The notes beneath the pieces are model-generated. The model ran no database searches and was not told the DNA's origin. It saw only the letters and a program-made list of their open reading frames with translations. DNA of 64,000 nt from Oegoconia quadripuncta (Eukaryota > Arthropoda > Insecta > Lepidoptera > Autostichidae). The position numbers were made by a program, and so were the translations under genes. Positions 50,301-56,900 of this stretch are shown in pieces; position 1 is the first letter of the stretch, and each line of letters starts with the position of its first letter. The stretch spans positions 22,162,324-22,226,323 of the forward strand of contig OX438741.1 of the NCBI GenBank assembly GCA_949316235.1. Reading direction: 5' to 3'.

Positions 50301-51542
50301 AGAGGAAACCCGGAGATACGTTCTTAGTCATGTTTGAGGAAATCGGTTAAACAGTTTCAAAGATATTTATCTTTTGGTCTAGCCTACCTGCACGACATAA
50401 TCATTCGTTCCATCAATGTTGTCGGGGATATCTGAATTTTCAATTTCTAATTAGTTGTTATTTATTTATAAAATTTGGTAATATAGTTTTCTAATTTTGG
50501 TATTTTCATCGACGTAAATTGATATTATAATCTTTAACTAAACTATTACTCTATGAATTACAAAGAAATATTCAATTTAGTCAAACTGCTATGTGAATGA
50601 TAAATGCATAGATGCCATAGATAAATATGGGGCTTTTACAAAATGGCCACATAAAACGTGGCTAACTTTTGTTTGCGTGGGAACTTCAAATTCACATATT
50701 TTTTAGTCATTTGTTTTTGCGTCTTACTCGTGTATGTTAATGCTTAGATTTGAGTTAGTAATTGGAAATCATTGATGGAGTGGATAATTTTCATCATATT
50801 TGGATACAAGATCCGTCGCGGTACTAACGCGGCGCAGAAGCATGCAACGTCATTTATGTGTACGGGATAAACACCACAAGCAAACTGAGAAATTGTACGA
50901 ACAGATCACAAAGACGTACCTAGTTCGATTCCATGAATTTCCCTTTGTACTCACAAAGGTAATCCGAGATTGCAAGAAAAACGAAACATGTGTAAGTTTT
51001 ATTTACACGCGCTAAGTTTTTAATTCTACCTCAGGAGTTAGGCTTGAACGGTAGGCCGCCATGGTGTCCGCGTCCTCTCTTTTTATGCACAACAAGTTAG
51101 CACTTAGTTGCCATTGGGTAAAAAAGTCACCTCAATCAAACCTGATGTTAAGTGAAGATGACGCCGAAGGTGGAAGCGTACTGCCTCAGAATTCCCATCT
51201 TATTTGGGGGACTGGTTATCTTACCTCTGACAACCGGAACACAACAATGCTATTAACATTGCTATTTGGGGGCAGACTTAGATAAGAGGTAGCTAGCCAG
51301 GCGGACATTTAAAATGCCCTACCACCAACCGAAACCGCGACCTCCGATTCGTAAATCCTATGTTATTCAGATTGGGCAGTCATTATTACCTGAGGCGAAG
51401 GCATTATTCATCCTCCGTCTGATGGTCTCCTCCTCGAAAGAGTACACGTAGTACTCCTCATTGAGGTCCCTGAGGAACTGAGGCTTCACCAGCACTCCGC
51501 CCACTACGCCGAACAGCCGCACGAAGCCGAGGGGGGTGAACA
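20568..51542 (-). CDS. lili: LMBR1-family multipass membrane protein (lilipod), C-terminal half
   Basis: Six exons with consistent phase: 51542-51390, 33813-33617, 30316-30155, 25172-24941, 24383-24227 and 20718-20568, ending in TAA. Diagnostic LMBR1 words appear in order: FTPLGFVRLFGVVGGVLVKP, an EEEYY-type acidic stretch then EEETIRRR, NVVYPLAMLLLLALT (membrane), GWAGATLEAFLILYLH (membrane), ITNFDLLGEFGRIEWLGNF, and LYNAIFAATVTLCLV (membrane). The family are multi-span proteins; fly lilipod promotes BMP signalling in germline stem cells. Exon 51542-51390 begins in phase 1, so more exons lie upstream; roughly the first 245 residues of a vertebrate homologue are unaccounted for and were not seen to the right. 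The introns carry the mariner-like and copia insertions. Confidence 0.82.
20719..24226. other. lilipod last intron
   Basis: 3.5 kb of AT-rich sequence. Nothing recognisable beyond chance ORFs. A short reading frame at 20895-20843 (-), starting MEQKEANRTLIKC, could also splice in phase to the terminal exon, but it has no family similarity. Confidence 0.5.
24227..24383 (-). CDS. lili: lilipod penultimate exon
   Basis: Acceptor cctttcag, peptide GITNFDLLGEFGRIEWLGNF to VRRELYN, ending ACAACAG|gttggt in phase 2. If the donor is not used the frame runs on to TGA at 24174-24172, giving a different tail (RLVENVNMVAHCVSFLNN). The spliced version is preferred because the next exon matches in phase and continues plausibly. 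Confidence 0.8.
24505..24697 (+). mobile_element. Helitron-like (Lep1-type) copy
   Basis: Starts cactaatattataaatgcg, contains aagtttgtgtgtctgtatgt and ggatgaaatttggtgggtag, and ends ttccacgcgggcggaaagctagta. The ends match 57105-57420 and 58868-59068. It sits in the lilipod intron and is non-coding. Confidence 0.55.
24941..25172 (-). CDS. lili: lilipod exon, two membrane segments
   Basis: Acceptor accttccag, donor gtaagg. Encodes QFTLGIASLSKLGWAGATLE, a membrane span, an arginine-rich loop (RVLPRARRTPLTR) and a second span ending LVKILG. The loop is extremely GC-rich (gcgcgc runs), in sharp contrast to the intron. Confidence 0.85.
25222..25239. repeat. (CA)n microsatellite
   Basis: A run of ca dinucleotides just upstream of the lilipod exon at 25172. 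Confidence 0.8.
25308..25628. mobile_element. PIF/Harbinger-like MITE, 321 bp
   Basis: Ends GGCCCGTATTAATAAACC (left) and, reading inward from the right, GGCCCGTATTAATAGACC, flanked by TAA at 25305-25307 and 25629-25631. The word 'ttaataaac' recurs inside at three points, so the element looks internally duplicated relative to the 145-bp copy at 9678. No ORF. Confidence 0.75.
25876..26331 (-). mobile_element. LINE 3' region, left part of split copy
   Basis: On the minus strand the segment contains ctggaagagatcgctgttag and cgataaggccgcc, a word pair very common in lepidopteran LINE tails, then aataaagcgtatttg and a (gatt)n end at 25876-25890. It abuts the mariner-like element on its left; the matching LINE coding part lies on its right (28882-29460). 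Confidence 0.6.
26332..26761 (+). repeat. Left terminal inverted repeat
   Basis: 430 bp pairing with 28450-28879 with only scattered mismatches by eye. It contains several poly-T and AT-rich blocks and the promoter side of the transposase gene lies just beyond. Confidence 0.85.
27022..28104 (+). CDS. Transposase, Tc1/mariner-like
   Basis: 360 residues from ATG to TAA, no stops. Residues 1-60 (VADMHFVYGFCDGNARAAVA onward) match the helix-turn-helix domain known as DUF4817. A second HTH covers about 75-125 (ISIRRIAIRLGITRMRVWRV). The DDE domain shows D161 (LWTDEATF), D252 (QLDGAPAHY) and D293 in SPDLTPLDYYFWG. Counting to D293, the position equivalent to the third mariner aspartate, the spacing is DD40D rather than the mariner DD34D. 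It cuts and inserts the element through its terminal repeats. The intact frame and very similar TIRs suggest recent activity. Confidence 0.88.
   Translation: MSRLANLQPSHVADMHFVYGFCDGNARAAVAEYRRRYPNRVVLGYRSFIAVHRQMSEMGLRRRRNEPVQPAPAVRMDIDEQVLRLVTADPTISIRRIAIRLGITRMRVWRVLKKEGLHPYHYRRAQNLRDGDSIPRLVFCTWILRQHRLNPDFIKRVLWTDEATFTRAGITNHRNLHIWAAENPYAVRETSFQYEFSVNMWAGIIDDLIIGPFELPRRLTQEVMLNFLRNDLPQLLEDVPLLTRRHMYFQLDGAPAHYAQSVREFINENYPRWIGRGGPIAWPPRSPDLTPLDYYFWGYMKQKVYAVPIISRDQLKQRIDAAAAEIAQNHAEIRRTTLRMSFRALACITADGGHFQNIIN
28450..28879 (-). repeat. Right terminal inverted repeat
   Basis: Reverse complement of 26332-26761, ending ctctccgggacacattgta at 28879 and followed by the TA duplication. Confidence 0.85.
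28882..29460 (-). pseudogene. 5'-truncated LINE, C-terminal ORF2 part
   Basis: Minus-strand frame ending at TAG (28917-28915) reads LAQTLLLPILDYADCCYADA, LDRLQNVAIRFIFGLRK, DHVSEYRNQLKWLPIRRRKD and LWNFLPESIRRSPS, the C-terminal tail of jockey/CR1-type reverse-transcriptase proteins. About 170 residues remain and the frame is open; the catalytic reverse-transcriptase core is missing. After the stop, the sequence meets the mariner-like element at 28881, and the probable rest of its 3' UTR continues at 26331-25876. Confidence 0.75.
29640..29725 (+). repeat. LINE 3' tail
   Basis: Contains atttcaagtgataatttttatcc and a tattttgattttgaa end, the tail word order also found at 31740-31830 (reversed) and 57290-57362. 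Confidence 0.5.
29878..29940 (+). repeat. Family A repeat fragment
   Basis: atcaacagccttacaggtg, tgttggggcacagcctcc and tctcactgggagagg match the family consensus; only the head is present. Confidence 0.6.
30155..30316 (-). CDS. lili: lilipod exon, membrane segment
   Basis: Acceptor atttttcag, donor gtaagc, phase 0 at both ends. Encodes EVESQRKTSSLQRNVVYPLA then a leucine-rich membrane span and LIGIKALPLSTR. The NVVYP motif before the span is a family hallmark. Confidence 0.85.
31039..31193. mobile_element. Fold-back MITE, about 155 bp
   Basis: Left arm agtggtgtcgattcg ... acaccaactaaac ... aaaaccagtttta is repeated in reverse complement on the right, ending cgaatcgacaccact at 31193. Arms are about 48 and 57 bp, differing by a small duplication (tttagtttaattta). 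The loop of about 45 bp is non-coding. Confidence 0.75.
31740..32230 (-). pseudogene. LINE 3' end, about 490 bp
   Basis: Read on the minus strand: decayed C-terminal coding and then agttcttctctggggagtca, gaatgagcagtaaattt, cgttttcaagtgataatatt and a tttgatttgatttgatt end at about 31746. The same tail words occur at 29640, 45960 and 57290, so a single LINE group has inserted repeatedly. Confidence 0.65.
32460..32677 (+). repeat. Possible LINE tail with poly(A)
   Basis: A segment with a 20-base poly-T, ttgattataaatattgtac and aataaatatatgtgtaaatt ends in a run of about 17 A (32660-32676), as a poly(A)-ending retroelement would. No coding part is recognisable. Confidence 0.4.
32904..33130 (+). 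repeat. Family A repeat, fuller copy
   Basis: In order: catcaacagccttacacg, cccacagttggggcacagc, gggattggtgaatttgtgtc, aggctagtggccagctgaga, cgcctgtaggtcaccgattg and gccttcaattgacaaccgag. This copy best displays the family order. Confidence 0.65.
33284..33307. repeat. Short hairpin, 10-bp stem
   Basis: tgtaacgcct and aggcgttaca are perfect complements around gaag. It lies in the lilipod intron about 310 bases downstream (in gene sense) of the exon at 33617. Function unknown. Confidence 0.7.
33617..33813 (-). CDS. lili: lilipod exon, variable cytoplasmic loop
   Basis: Acceptor tcccatag and donor gtaagt, both strong, with phases fitting the neighbours. Encodes GVGYISPEPMYPDRGDISAP then a serine/proline-rich and basic stretch ending HRVVTLRK. 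This loop is poorly conserved in the family, so support comes mainly from phase and splice sites. Its upstream intron (33814-51389) is 17.6 kb and holds the copia nest. Confidence 0.75.
34036..34210 (-). repeat. LINE 3' tail with (TATCT)n end
   Basis: Plus strand shows (taaga)n followed by taaaatttatttcagtata, so on the minus strand a LINE tail with AATAAA-like sequence ends in a five-base tandem repeat. Confidence 0.45.
34211..37184. other. lilipod intron, repeats only
   Basis: No exon seen. It holds a Helitron-like 3' end at 35628-35720 (ctagctttccgcccctggct), a family A copy at 36145-36330 and its tail words at 36650-36690 and 36935-36965 (gaatagcaaacgcgactgcg). Confidence 0.5.
37185..37369 (+). 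repeat. Copia A left LTR
   Basis: 185 bp, TG...CA ends, identical by eye to 47822-48006. It contains two tagc direct repeats at its start and an AT-rich promoter-like 3' half (attgttataatacattaaa). Confidence 0.92.
37425..38276 (+). CDS. Copia A Gag
   Basis: ATG at 37425, MSDELATIERLKDEASFPMW opening. It has a UBN2/copia-type Gag core and two CCHC zinc knuckles near its end (CKICKKTNHQEKDC and CKICKKYNHKEKDC). In an intact copia the frame would continue into the protease; here it leaves the family pattern after KKEKACSFL and stops at 38274-38276, so the Gag-Pol fusion is broken. Confidence 0.85.
   Translation: MSDELATIERLKDEASFPMWKFQINIHFRSQGLHHLVHGSDDVSTPGSTDKTEAGKDITVSTVLKKEVERKDALAQKMIVSTVDKKHLPLLMSCESAKAMYDKITFIFEKQTDHQKCHLLQDFFQYTYNKDKDMTFHISSLENLAHQLSNIGEKINETMLMSKILSTLPDAYRNFITAWESAPTSEKTLNNLTARLLTEQQRYKAGQEETKVAFKASDKKRFTPNKSQCKICKKTNHQEKDCFFKNKEQCKICKKYNHKEKDCYWKKEKACSFLVYFKRPTEL
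38277..39284 (+). pseudogene. Copia A Pol, integrase part
   Basis: Frame from about 38277 to the insertion point: FDNVLFVPNLQKNLLSVNAI, then the integrase zinc-binding pattern (H...H...CDVC) and catalytic residues in HTDVCGPI, RCDGGGEY and NGKAERYNR. The DSG protease motif that should precede VPNLQKNLLSV is missing, together with roughly 50-60 residues, pointing to an internal deletion and frameshift at about 38240-38290. The frame is cut at ...SEVYSKN by copia B. Confidence 0.8.
39285..39428 (-). repeat. Copia B 3' LTR
   Basis: 144 bp, identical by eye to 43599-43742; on the element's own strand it is the downstream LTR. Confidence 0.9.
39514..43464 (-). CDS. Copia B Gag-Pol polyprotein
   Basis: 1316 residues from ATG 43464, no stop. 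Gag with one CCHC knuckle (CYDCREPGHKSPDC, about 215-228); protease DSGAS (262-266) in WYIDSGASAHMTS; integrase with H..H..C..C then D near 460 (TDVCTLSE), D in SDNGTEY and E in SIAERINR, the last two 35 residues apart (DD35E); reverse transcriptase with KARLVAKGYNQ, HLDVDTAFLNGDL and AVYVDDIIV near 1003; RNase H with YTDADFANC, LSSTEAEY and CSDSQSA. All expected catalytic residues are visible. It makes the virus-like-particle proteins and copies and integrates the element. Length and order are typical of Ty1/copia. Confidence 0.95.
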   Translation of the reverse strand: MSSSISAIKPLVNRDGFGVWKFKMRMYLIHENLWETVAGYPEGSQITAEKKLRDDQIALSKICLTVDGMAITLLRPCETAKAAWKALSSAYEDKGLGRRISLERKLYRYCLDDFNDIEMYINAVMSTVHDLADIGKIIEDASIAAILLGGLSPQYAPLVMALEDSNVEITVDLIKTKLLNELNKPKENNQDTALKTRTNQKSKPSSSKTKKQIICYDCREPGHKSPDCPHKKDKKKKSENHRNSLSALNVIGDVESTKWYIDSGASAHMTSKREWMENVKGYPTGKVTIANGEVLSSEGVGDISITMCDEVTKISNVVHVPNLNANLISVKKAVDNGFCVVFDKSGCNFYNSSVFSCTGISLLHGSICGGLYSLDCTVNVPRQLSAFDVHSDVSRYQLWHKRLGHLCRIGMDRLKKDQVVGIDYSTVDKEPCVACVEGKLSRKPFKRIPYKRATSVLELVHTDVCTLSETSFQGSKYVLFFIDDFTRMIFAFFISSKAEVKDKFRIFKSLVEREKGLKIKVLRSDNGTEYVNTDLTNYLQMEGIQHQTTVPYSPQQNSIAERINRTIIEKARSILSGSSLSPAYWQDATETAVYLKNRTPHRALEGKTSFELWYGKQPNLSHLRVFGCRALIHVPDCNRKKLDVKATEHIFVGYSDDPNSYYFRDAKYPRRLVKSRDVVFFEDTFRDLEEKGKGVKYQLAPGALKPARVPLFLSPQSRVDVPQPARLPLCSQIDSTTNSREDPIPGPSIVADFEPSQLGFAPSPEQLEESDSDVEVAEPRYNLRPRKIHNTAANCVCMQTISSQMDEPTTYQQAVNAVDRDNWYHAMRDEYQALLEKKTWILVNRPDKKVIPCKWVYKLKKNAHGDIIKYKARLVAKGYNQVHGVDYYETFAPVIRNSSLRVLIALAAEMGLKMRHLDVDTAFLNGDLQEEVYMDQPPGFKSKGDEDKVCLLQKSLYGLKQAPRAWNIKLNEVLSKIGFIRLPTEPCVYKKLLGSELILLAVYVDDIIVYYQNEKSFDAVKSDLLKYFTLKDLGPLKYYLGLNISTENGEIRVNQKSYIEFLLEKFNLGQAKEYDTPLANSKIGALQDSDCKNNHYAYLNLIGCLMYLAVNTRPDIAFAVSYLSQYNNKYNSTHWVAAKRVLQYLKGTIDHSIIYKKTGELLVGYTDADFANCVHDRRSYTGYCFKLANGPVSWASKKQPTVALSSTEAEYMALTDAAKEAIYLRRLISEVCDIKYPSITICSDSQSAQNLAHNPIHHGRSKHIDVRYHFIREKVSENVIVLQYTKSSDLLADVLTKCLGKVAHQRCINSIGLVKA
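43599..43742 (-). repeat. Copia B 5' LTR
   Basis: 144 bp. On the minus strand it is followed by cgttatcagcacgagaagg, the presumed primer-binding region, and then the leader to the ATG at 43464. Confidence 0.9.
43748..44042 (+). pseudogene. Copia A Pol, post-integrase segment
   Basis: Continues the frame broken at 39284: KLEYKKKLDERSEKLIFVGY, then WNADKRKIIIRRDLIF. It ends in an acidic tandem repeat (ERQEDIQ units) where the LINE inserted. Confidence 0.8.
44043..46132 (+). mobile_element. 5'-truncated LINE inside copia A
   Basis: The LINE begins mid-ORF2 at about 44043 and ends in (tttgac)4 at 46132. A 24-bp sequence (44019-44042) recurs after it (46133-46156) with one mismatch, consistent with a target duplication, though it also coincides with copia A's own tandem repeat. 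The 3' UTR words 'aaagagcaaccct' and 'ttcttctcaggggaaaa' relate it to the tails at 31740 and 57290. Confidence 0.85.
44044..45879 (+). pseudogene. LINE ORF2, truncated at its 5' end
   Basis: Open from 44044 (AKAKFINNKIKNSADVVK) to TAA at 45877-45879, about 611 codons. Reverse-transcriptase landmarks: SKVIPLFKAG, NFRPISILPTLSKIFEK, QFGFTRGRSTTDA, FCDLSKAFDCVNHDIL, GVPQGSILGPFLF and the catalytic FADDTSVLF. The C-terminal tail (LLWGNAADINTIFVLQKRAVRAI) is of the jockey/CR1 group. The endonuclease domain is absent because of truncation, so it cannot move by itself. The clade is uncertain; the tandem-repeat 3' end favours the CR1 side. Confidence 0.88.
46133..47740 (+). pseudogene. Copia A Pol, reverse transcriptase and RNase H
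   Basis: Frame resumes with the acidic repeat, then YNDAITGEDKNKWLDAIEEE, KYKARLVIRGFEQREGIDY, FDIKTAFLYGELDDEIYMHP and the RT catalytic HVDDGILIG. A single TGA at 47048-47050 interrupts after TPIEKQKT; the same frame then continues through the RNase H region (YCDSDYAGD, LSTTEAEYIA, VDNQSAIRL) to TAA at 47738-47740. The nonsense codon and the missing protease make the copy non-autonomous. Confidence 0.85.
47822..48006 (+). repeat. Copia A right LTR
   Basis: 185 bp, identical by eye to 37185-37369. Preceded by a poly-A run and aaggggctg, the likely polypurine tract. Confidence 0.92.
48012..48684. other. lilipod intron, no feature
   Basis: A decayed 'ccgtttttcccaaaatgaagtagggaaccctaaaa'-type repeat lies at about 48440-48480 (compare 54955 and 55715). 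No exon. Confidence 0.4.
48685..48850 (+). repeat. SINE family C copy
   Basis: tRNA-like head with tggtgtagagtag and the B-box-like cgggttcgaatccca (48726-48740), then gatgaatacca and a shorter body than the copy at 25. Confidence 0.6.
49020..49340 (-). repeat. SINE family B copy
   Basis: Shares with 52772-53090 the order 'cagtccgtatacatcccaatg', 'gagggagtatgggccata', 'tcaggcatg', 'cacgatgttttctttcaccg' and a diverged tRNA-like end (gagactgtgtctcctccactgagc). The pol III head is at the right, so the SINE is on the minus strand. Confidence 0.6.
49620..50050 (+). repeat. Family E repeat copy 1
   Basis: Core words 'ttaagtgaagatgaggccga', 'aggtggaagcggg' and 'tgggagactggctatctta' recur at 51145-51330 with substitutions. 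It opens with aacctccgacgaaaaacgac, also seen near 57825. Retroelement type is unknown. Confidence 0.45.
50269..50297. repeat. (TA)n microsatellite
   Basis: About 14 TA units in the lilipod intron. Confidence 0.85.
51080..51340 (+). repeat. Family E repeat copy 2
   Basis: Diverged copy of 49780-49960, ending just before the lilipod exon at 51390-51542. Confidence 0.45.
51390..51542 (-). CDS. lili: lilipod exon, FTPLG segment
   Basis: Acceptor tttattgacag, then TG completing a split codon, FTPLGFVRLFGVVGGVLVKP and on to EEETIRRRMNNAFAS plus one base, donor gtaata. It is GC-rich compared with the flanking intron, and closely follows the cytoplasmic loop of vertebrate LMBR1/LMBR1L. Confidence 0.85.
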
Positions 51543-53622
51543 CTGTCAATAAAGAAATAAAATCATATGAAACTAGGCTTTATGGATTAACTTTTCTTTA
51601 TTTTATGTAACTAGTGTTTTCCCGCATAAAATTGCTTCAAATGTGTAATTTCTTTACCCGCGGGAACTTATCACTATATTGGAATAACGGGTATCCTATG
51701 TCTTATTCCAGGGCTTATTCTACCTGTGTAGAATTTCTAAATATTAAAAAGAAAGCAAAAGTCATAAAAGCTTAATTAATATACAATAATCTGAAGGAAA
51801 ATTATTTTTTATTGCATCCGTTGACTTGACGCAACCACAGCAACACTGCAAGTATTATTGCCATGCTGAGTTTACTATGCAAGTAAGTCAGGAAGGATGC
51901 ATGAAAATTTATTTAAATTTCACATTACGACGACACGTTTGCAGCGTCTAACGTTTACCTAATATTTACATAATATACAGACTTAGGAAATAAAACAAAT
52001 CACCAAATAAGGTGAAATTGCAGACTAACGCAGACCTGAGTGAATCCGGTGGATATATAATGGAAATCCGCATTGATGCAGGTATAGGTATGCGCTGTAC
52101 GTACATTCCTCGACACGATTTGGTGACCACGGTTATCTAGCGGACGTGGGACATACAATATAGACATTATTAGTACATAACGTACATAGATATATGAGCA
52201 TGTTGGTCACAACATTAATTACTATGTATTATAAAAAGAATATGAATATTATACAAATGAAAAGAATTGCCATAAAATCTTCTTCAATGGGATTCTTGAG
52301 AGGTTCCTATCTCTACCTGCGGCCGGAGTAGATCATCGGATTTTCCGTCACCAAAATTTAGGTACCTACATGCTATCACTTTGGAGTATATTCTTTTTAT
52401 TTTTCCGTAAAACTTCAGACATACAGAGACGAAACTATGCGTAAACTCAATCTCACAACTGTAAGTTTTCCATACGATTTGACGTTTGCAAGTTTGAACC
52501 AGAATTCGTCTCTGAAGGTCAGCCTTAGTCTAGCGATCCTGAAACCGATATTGTTAAGTCAGTGCAGTTATTTTGCAAGCCGAATACCAGCAAAAGAAAA
52601 GCGCCCATCACAATAACCAACCAATAGACAGCAATAAAGTCATGTTACGTGTTGGATCTACTAAAATACAAACATTTGTGTTTCTTTCTGTGTATAATCT
52701 GATGATGAATCGTCTAACGAATAATACGAAGTCTTTACAACGGGTGCCTTGAAATAGCGGAGTCCCATTACATCATATCATCATCAGCCCGTAAACATCC
52801 CAATGCAGGGATATAGGCCTTCCCTCGTATATGAGGGAGTATGGGCCATAGTCCCCCACGCTGGCCTAATGCGGGTTGGGGGCTTCACATGCCTTTGAAT
52901 TTTTATTTCGCAGGCATGCAGGGTTCCTCACGATGTTTTCCTTCACCGTTTAAGAGCAGTCGGATAAAGGCACATAAGTAATTAAATTTAAAAACTCATT
53001 GCTAAATTGGTCTGCCTGGGGATCGAACCCGGAGTAAATTCCTAAATTGGGAGACCGCGTCTTAACCGCTGAGCCACCGACACGCTCCCTTTACATTATA
53101 TAATCTAATTATCTCGCATACCTCCACATCCACTTGATAAGAAGAAGAATCAATAAGAAACATTTCTCGTAGCGTATATAACTATGTCGTCAATAGTTAT
53201 ATGAACTTAGCAAACTGTGGCCAGCGGGAAACCTCATAAGTATTGTATAACTTTCGTCGGATCAGTCCACCATCGAACCCACTACCGGTGGGCAAATGGA
53301 AGGAATAGTATCGAAATTCATCCCGCCAATAGTGGAGAAGAAATGCATTCTATAAAAGGGGTAAAATAACATCAGCACTGGAGATAACATGACCAAAATC
53401 ATTTTAAAAGTTTGTAAAAAGGTAGCATAAAAAATAATAATACAACCGTGGCTATAAAATGAAAATGAAACAATAGTCCATCGCCTTGACAACGGTTGTT
53501 ATACCTACGATTTGTTACGTCAATATGACAGCAGAATTTAGTAAACAATAGTCGCGAGCGAAAACTATCATCTCATCGTACGAATATCTTATTTAAATAA
53601 TTGAACTCGTAATAAGCTAACA
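51543..53622. other. Region between lilipod exon and TTC12 start
   Basis: Upstream lilipod intron on the minus strand and the TTC12 promoter side on the plus strand. A Helitron-like remnant lies at 51610-51740 (cccgcgggaact, atcctatgtc, attccaggg). 51741-52770 shows nothing recognisable. I looked for further LMBR1-like exons here and found none. Confidence 0.45.
52772..53090 (-). repeat. SINE family B, best copy
   Basis: On the minus strand the head gives an A box TGGCTCAGCGG (about 53076-53066) and a B box GGGTTCGATCCC (about 53031-53020), spaced as in a tRNA. The body includes the reverse of 'gatgttttccttcaccgttt' and 'gagggagtatgggccatagt'. A tRNA-derived SINE. Confidence 0.75.
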
Positions 53623-53904
53623 ATGAGCCTTAGGAAAACTCTAGCGAACCCCGCTCTCAAAGATCGTAAACAGCTCGAACTGAACGAAGAATGGAATAAC
53701 TTCGTGAAACGCATAGGTGAGGTGAAAACCCTGGTGCAAGATCTCGCCAGTGGTGACAAAATTAAAGCTGAGGCTGCCACGGTCCTGGCAGACCAGTACC
53801 TCACCGGCAAAGTTATTCTGGATGAAGACGTCCAAATGACGGTCAAGTCGGATCGGACAGTCATTAACCAGAAGGCTTTCAAGTCCTTCGACAATCAAGA
53901 TTCG
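53623..53904 (+). CDS. TTC12: TTC12 exon 1
   Basis: 94 codons beginning MSLRKTLANPALKD and ending FKSFDNQDS before donor gtgagg. The first ATG after an A-rich leader was chosen (context aacaATGa). More GC than the flanks. Confidence 0.8.
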
Positions 53905-56900
53905 GTGAGGAAATGAGTATATGTGTAATTTAGCAGCTAATAAACATGCTTTAAAGTGTAGTTTTATAAACGCATAGAAGTACTAAGTAGTAGGTTATTG
54001 AGAACTAAGGCTTAACCTAACAACATAACAACAAGTGAGGTAAATGAACAATGTCGAAGGAATATGCGCGTTGTGGTGTATTCATCGCATGCACAGCATG
54101 CATTTCATTTGCCCTAAAAATATACAAATGATCATATAGACTACATCCTTACTAAACTATCTGTAAACTATGATATGAAAAATCTACATTGATATGGCCC
54201 CGTTACTTCTGTGCCATTCCAAATGCCATTAAATAATCGAAAGTGCGAATGAATTATTAAGAAATCGAGGTAGTCTCATTAGACCACGAAACAATGAACC
54301 CACCAAATCGCAAGTGTTCACAAGTTTGTAGCATGTACATTTAAACAAGCGAATCTAGGTTATCACTCCATAAGGTACCTACTCGCAATGCTATTCGAAC
54401 TGCGATGGCGTGCGAGACGAAATTATTTAAAACTATTAGACCTGATTAGATTGAAACTGTATAGTCACCTACACACCGGTAATACATAGATTATAATGTA
54501 ACATTCCCTGTAAATAGACAGAGCGAGAAAATAGGCAAAATTATAAAGAATTTAAATGTACAACTTTGTTTCCTAAACACGTATGTAATTTACTTTAATT
54601 ATAGATACTTGGTGTGTACTATAAATAATAAAATAAAAAACAGGACAATTGAGAGTTTAAGAGAAAAGTTTATAAAACACATCGTTTTCCTTTTCCTGAA
54701 ACAATTGCATTTAACTGTATCAACACAAATGATTCTAGATTTTTCACCTCTTATACTTCGTAAATAAAGAGGTGGGGCATAGCCATTTCTCGCCAATTTT
54801 TGGCTATAAGTCAAAACTATATATGGCTTAATAAAACAATAAAAATAGTTTTAAAACGTGTAAACAAAGTAATAATAATACTCTAAACCGAGCCAAAGTA
54901 GTTGACGGAATTAGTGACTGTAACTGGTGTAACAGAGACGGGCCAGAGAGACAACGAGACTATAAGGGTTCCCTTTTTATATCATTTTGGTAGGGAACTC
55001 TAAAAACACCTATTACTTAACACTTATATAATAAATCTGGTAGACATGCAATGTGACACAGTTGTCATTGTGTTAAAGCAAACACTATCAATTATTCAGC
55101 TCTTATATATGATTGCAATGCAGGCGCGCATATTATTTTATCAGAGAAAGCAATTTGGCTCGGCTTCCTCTATAAATAAACAGTAGTCATTTATAGGCGT
55201 TCTTTCTATTTGCGCTGTCTATAACGAATGTCCACACGAAATATCTGTCTAATTCGAGGTGTGATAGTCTGTATTTGATTACCCGCTGGTAAAATAAAAA
55301 GGCTGTGCCCCAGCAGTGGGGGGTCTAAAGCTGTTGACGTGTGTGTGGTAAAATATCTATTTAGACAGATATTTGAAGCAATCGGAGTCAAATTTATTTT
55401 AAACATACTTTAACCCCCATGTTATAAGTTGGATGCGTGTATCTGTTTGTGGGATTGTAGGGTCAAAGATAAACCGATTTGAAAATGATTTTTTATTTTC
55501 GAAACCGATGTTTGCGAGACGATTGTTAGCCAAGTTTGATGAAGATCGGTTCAGACGATTCGTTTGTTTTTTAATGTGATTTCATTACCCCAAAAACCAC
55601 CTTCACCACACAATGACATTTAATTTGACTTTTCTAACTTCCTTAAGATTTATTGGAATTTCCGAAATATAGGACTGTGACAGACATCATGATGGTTCCA
55701 GGAATGTTCCGTTTTGTCAATTTCCGTACGGAACACTAAAAATTATGGTTGTCTAATCGGTCAGGTCCATCAAATCCAGTCAGTCAAATATCTTAATATT
55801 TGACTGGACCTGATTGAAAACTGTTTTCTCGTACCGGTTTTCCCATCGTCACTAAGTAGCGGACTCTCATTCAAGGCGGGCCTAGGGAAAGTCGTCTCCT
55901 AGTTGTTGAAATGCGCAGTACACTTTTGGCATTTAAATTGTTTATTTTTTAACAGGTTTATATTAGCTTTACTTGACAAACTAAGTATGCAATGAAATGT
56001 AGGAAGTCGATTTGAAACTATGCTAGTGTATATAATTCTAATGACAAGACAATAATTTGGCATCATCGAGGTGACCTAACGAACAGTGAAATGGATAGTG
56101 GAAATCGGCAATGACTAACTAGTAAACCCCTCGACTTTGGGCTTATTTGGTGTGTTTTAAACAGTTCCATACACTTGGTGACGAGAGCCTAATGATGGAG
56201 CCGGGAGGTGGATAGGGAAACTTTTAACTTTTTGTACGTTTTAATGGGTTAATGACAAAAGCGTGTTTTAAACAATTTTTTATTTAAGTATTATTTGTGT
56301 GTGCCCCATTGGCGCCCGTGATCTCACCTTAGGCTCCACTGAAAATCAGCATTGTAGCCGTTTTCCTCTCGACTACAACCCATACTGAGATAGGGACTTA
56401 ATTTGATACCATGTTATATGTTGTATTATGTAGCAACTACAGTCTGGTCCATTGTGTTTAATGGATGTGTGTCGCTAAATGGATCAAATAAAGAACCGTA
56501 TTCTTATTTATTTACCTTTTTTGAAGGCAACTTTTAAGCTTTCATTCGTAATTGTACGTATTTCATTTTACACTAACGAAAATTACTGTAGGATTCTATA
56601 CTACGAGTATTCCTGCCACTCGTATTTACTTGGTATATCAATCAATGAATCACTAATCACCAACAACATGAAATAAATAAGAATAATAATAGACGCACTC
56701 ATTTAAATTGCTTTGTTTTGTTTGATGTGTATACTTGTCGATTATTTCCCTATTGGGACAAGGCCGAATCATATGACTATTTGTTCTGTTCAACAATCTA
56801 TCAACAAATATAGCAAGCATTGAATAATAATAATAACATTATACCACTTCGTTAGCCATATCATTGGTACAATCGGCAATGCAATTATATAATCTTTAGA

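Noticed and set aside
53262..53492. 76-codon minus-strand ORF as an upstream lilipod exon
   Set aside because: Hydrophobic, but it lacks LMBR1 motifs and fitting splice phase; it looks like a repeat fragment.
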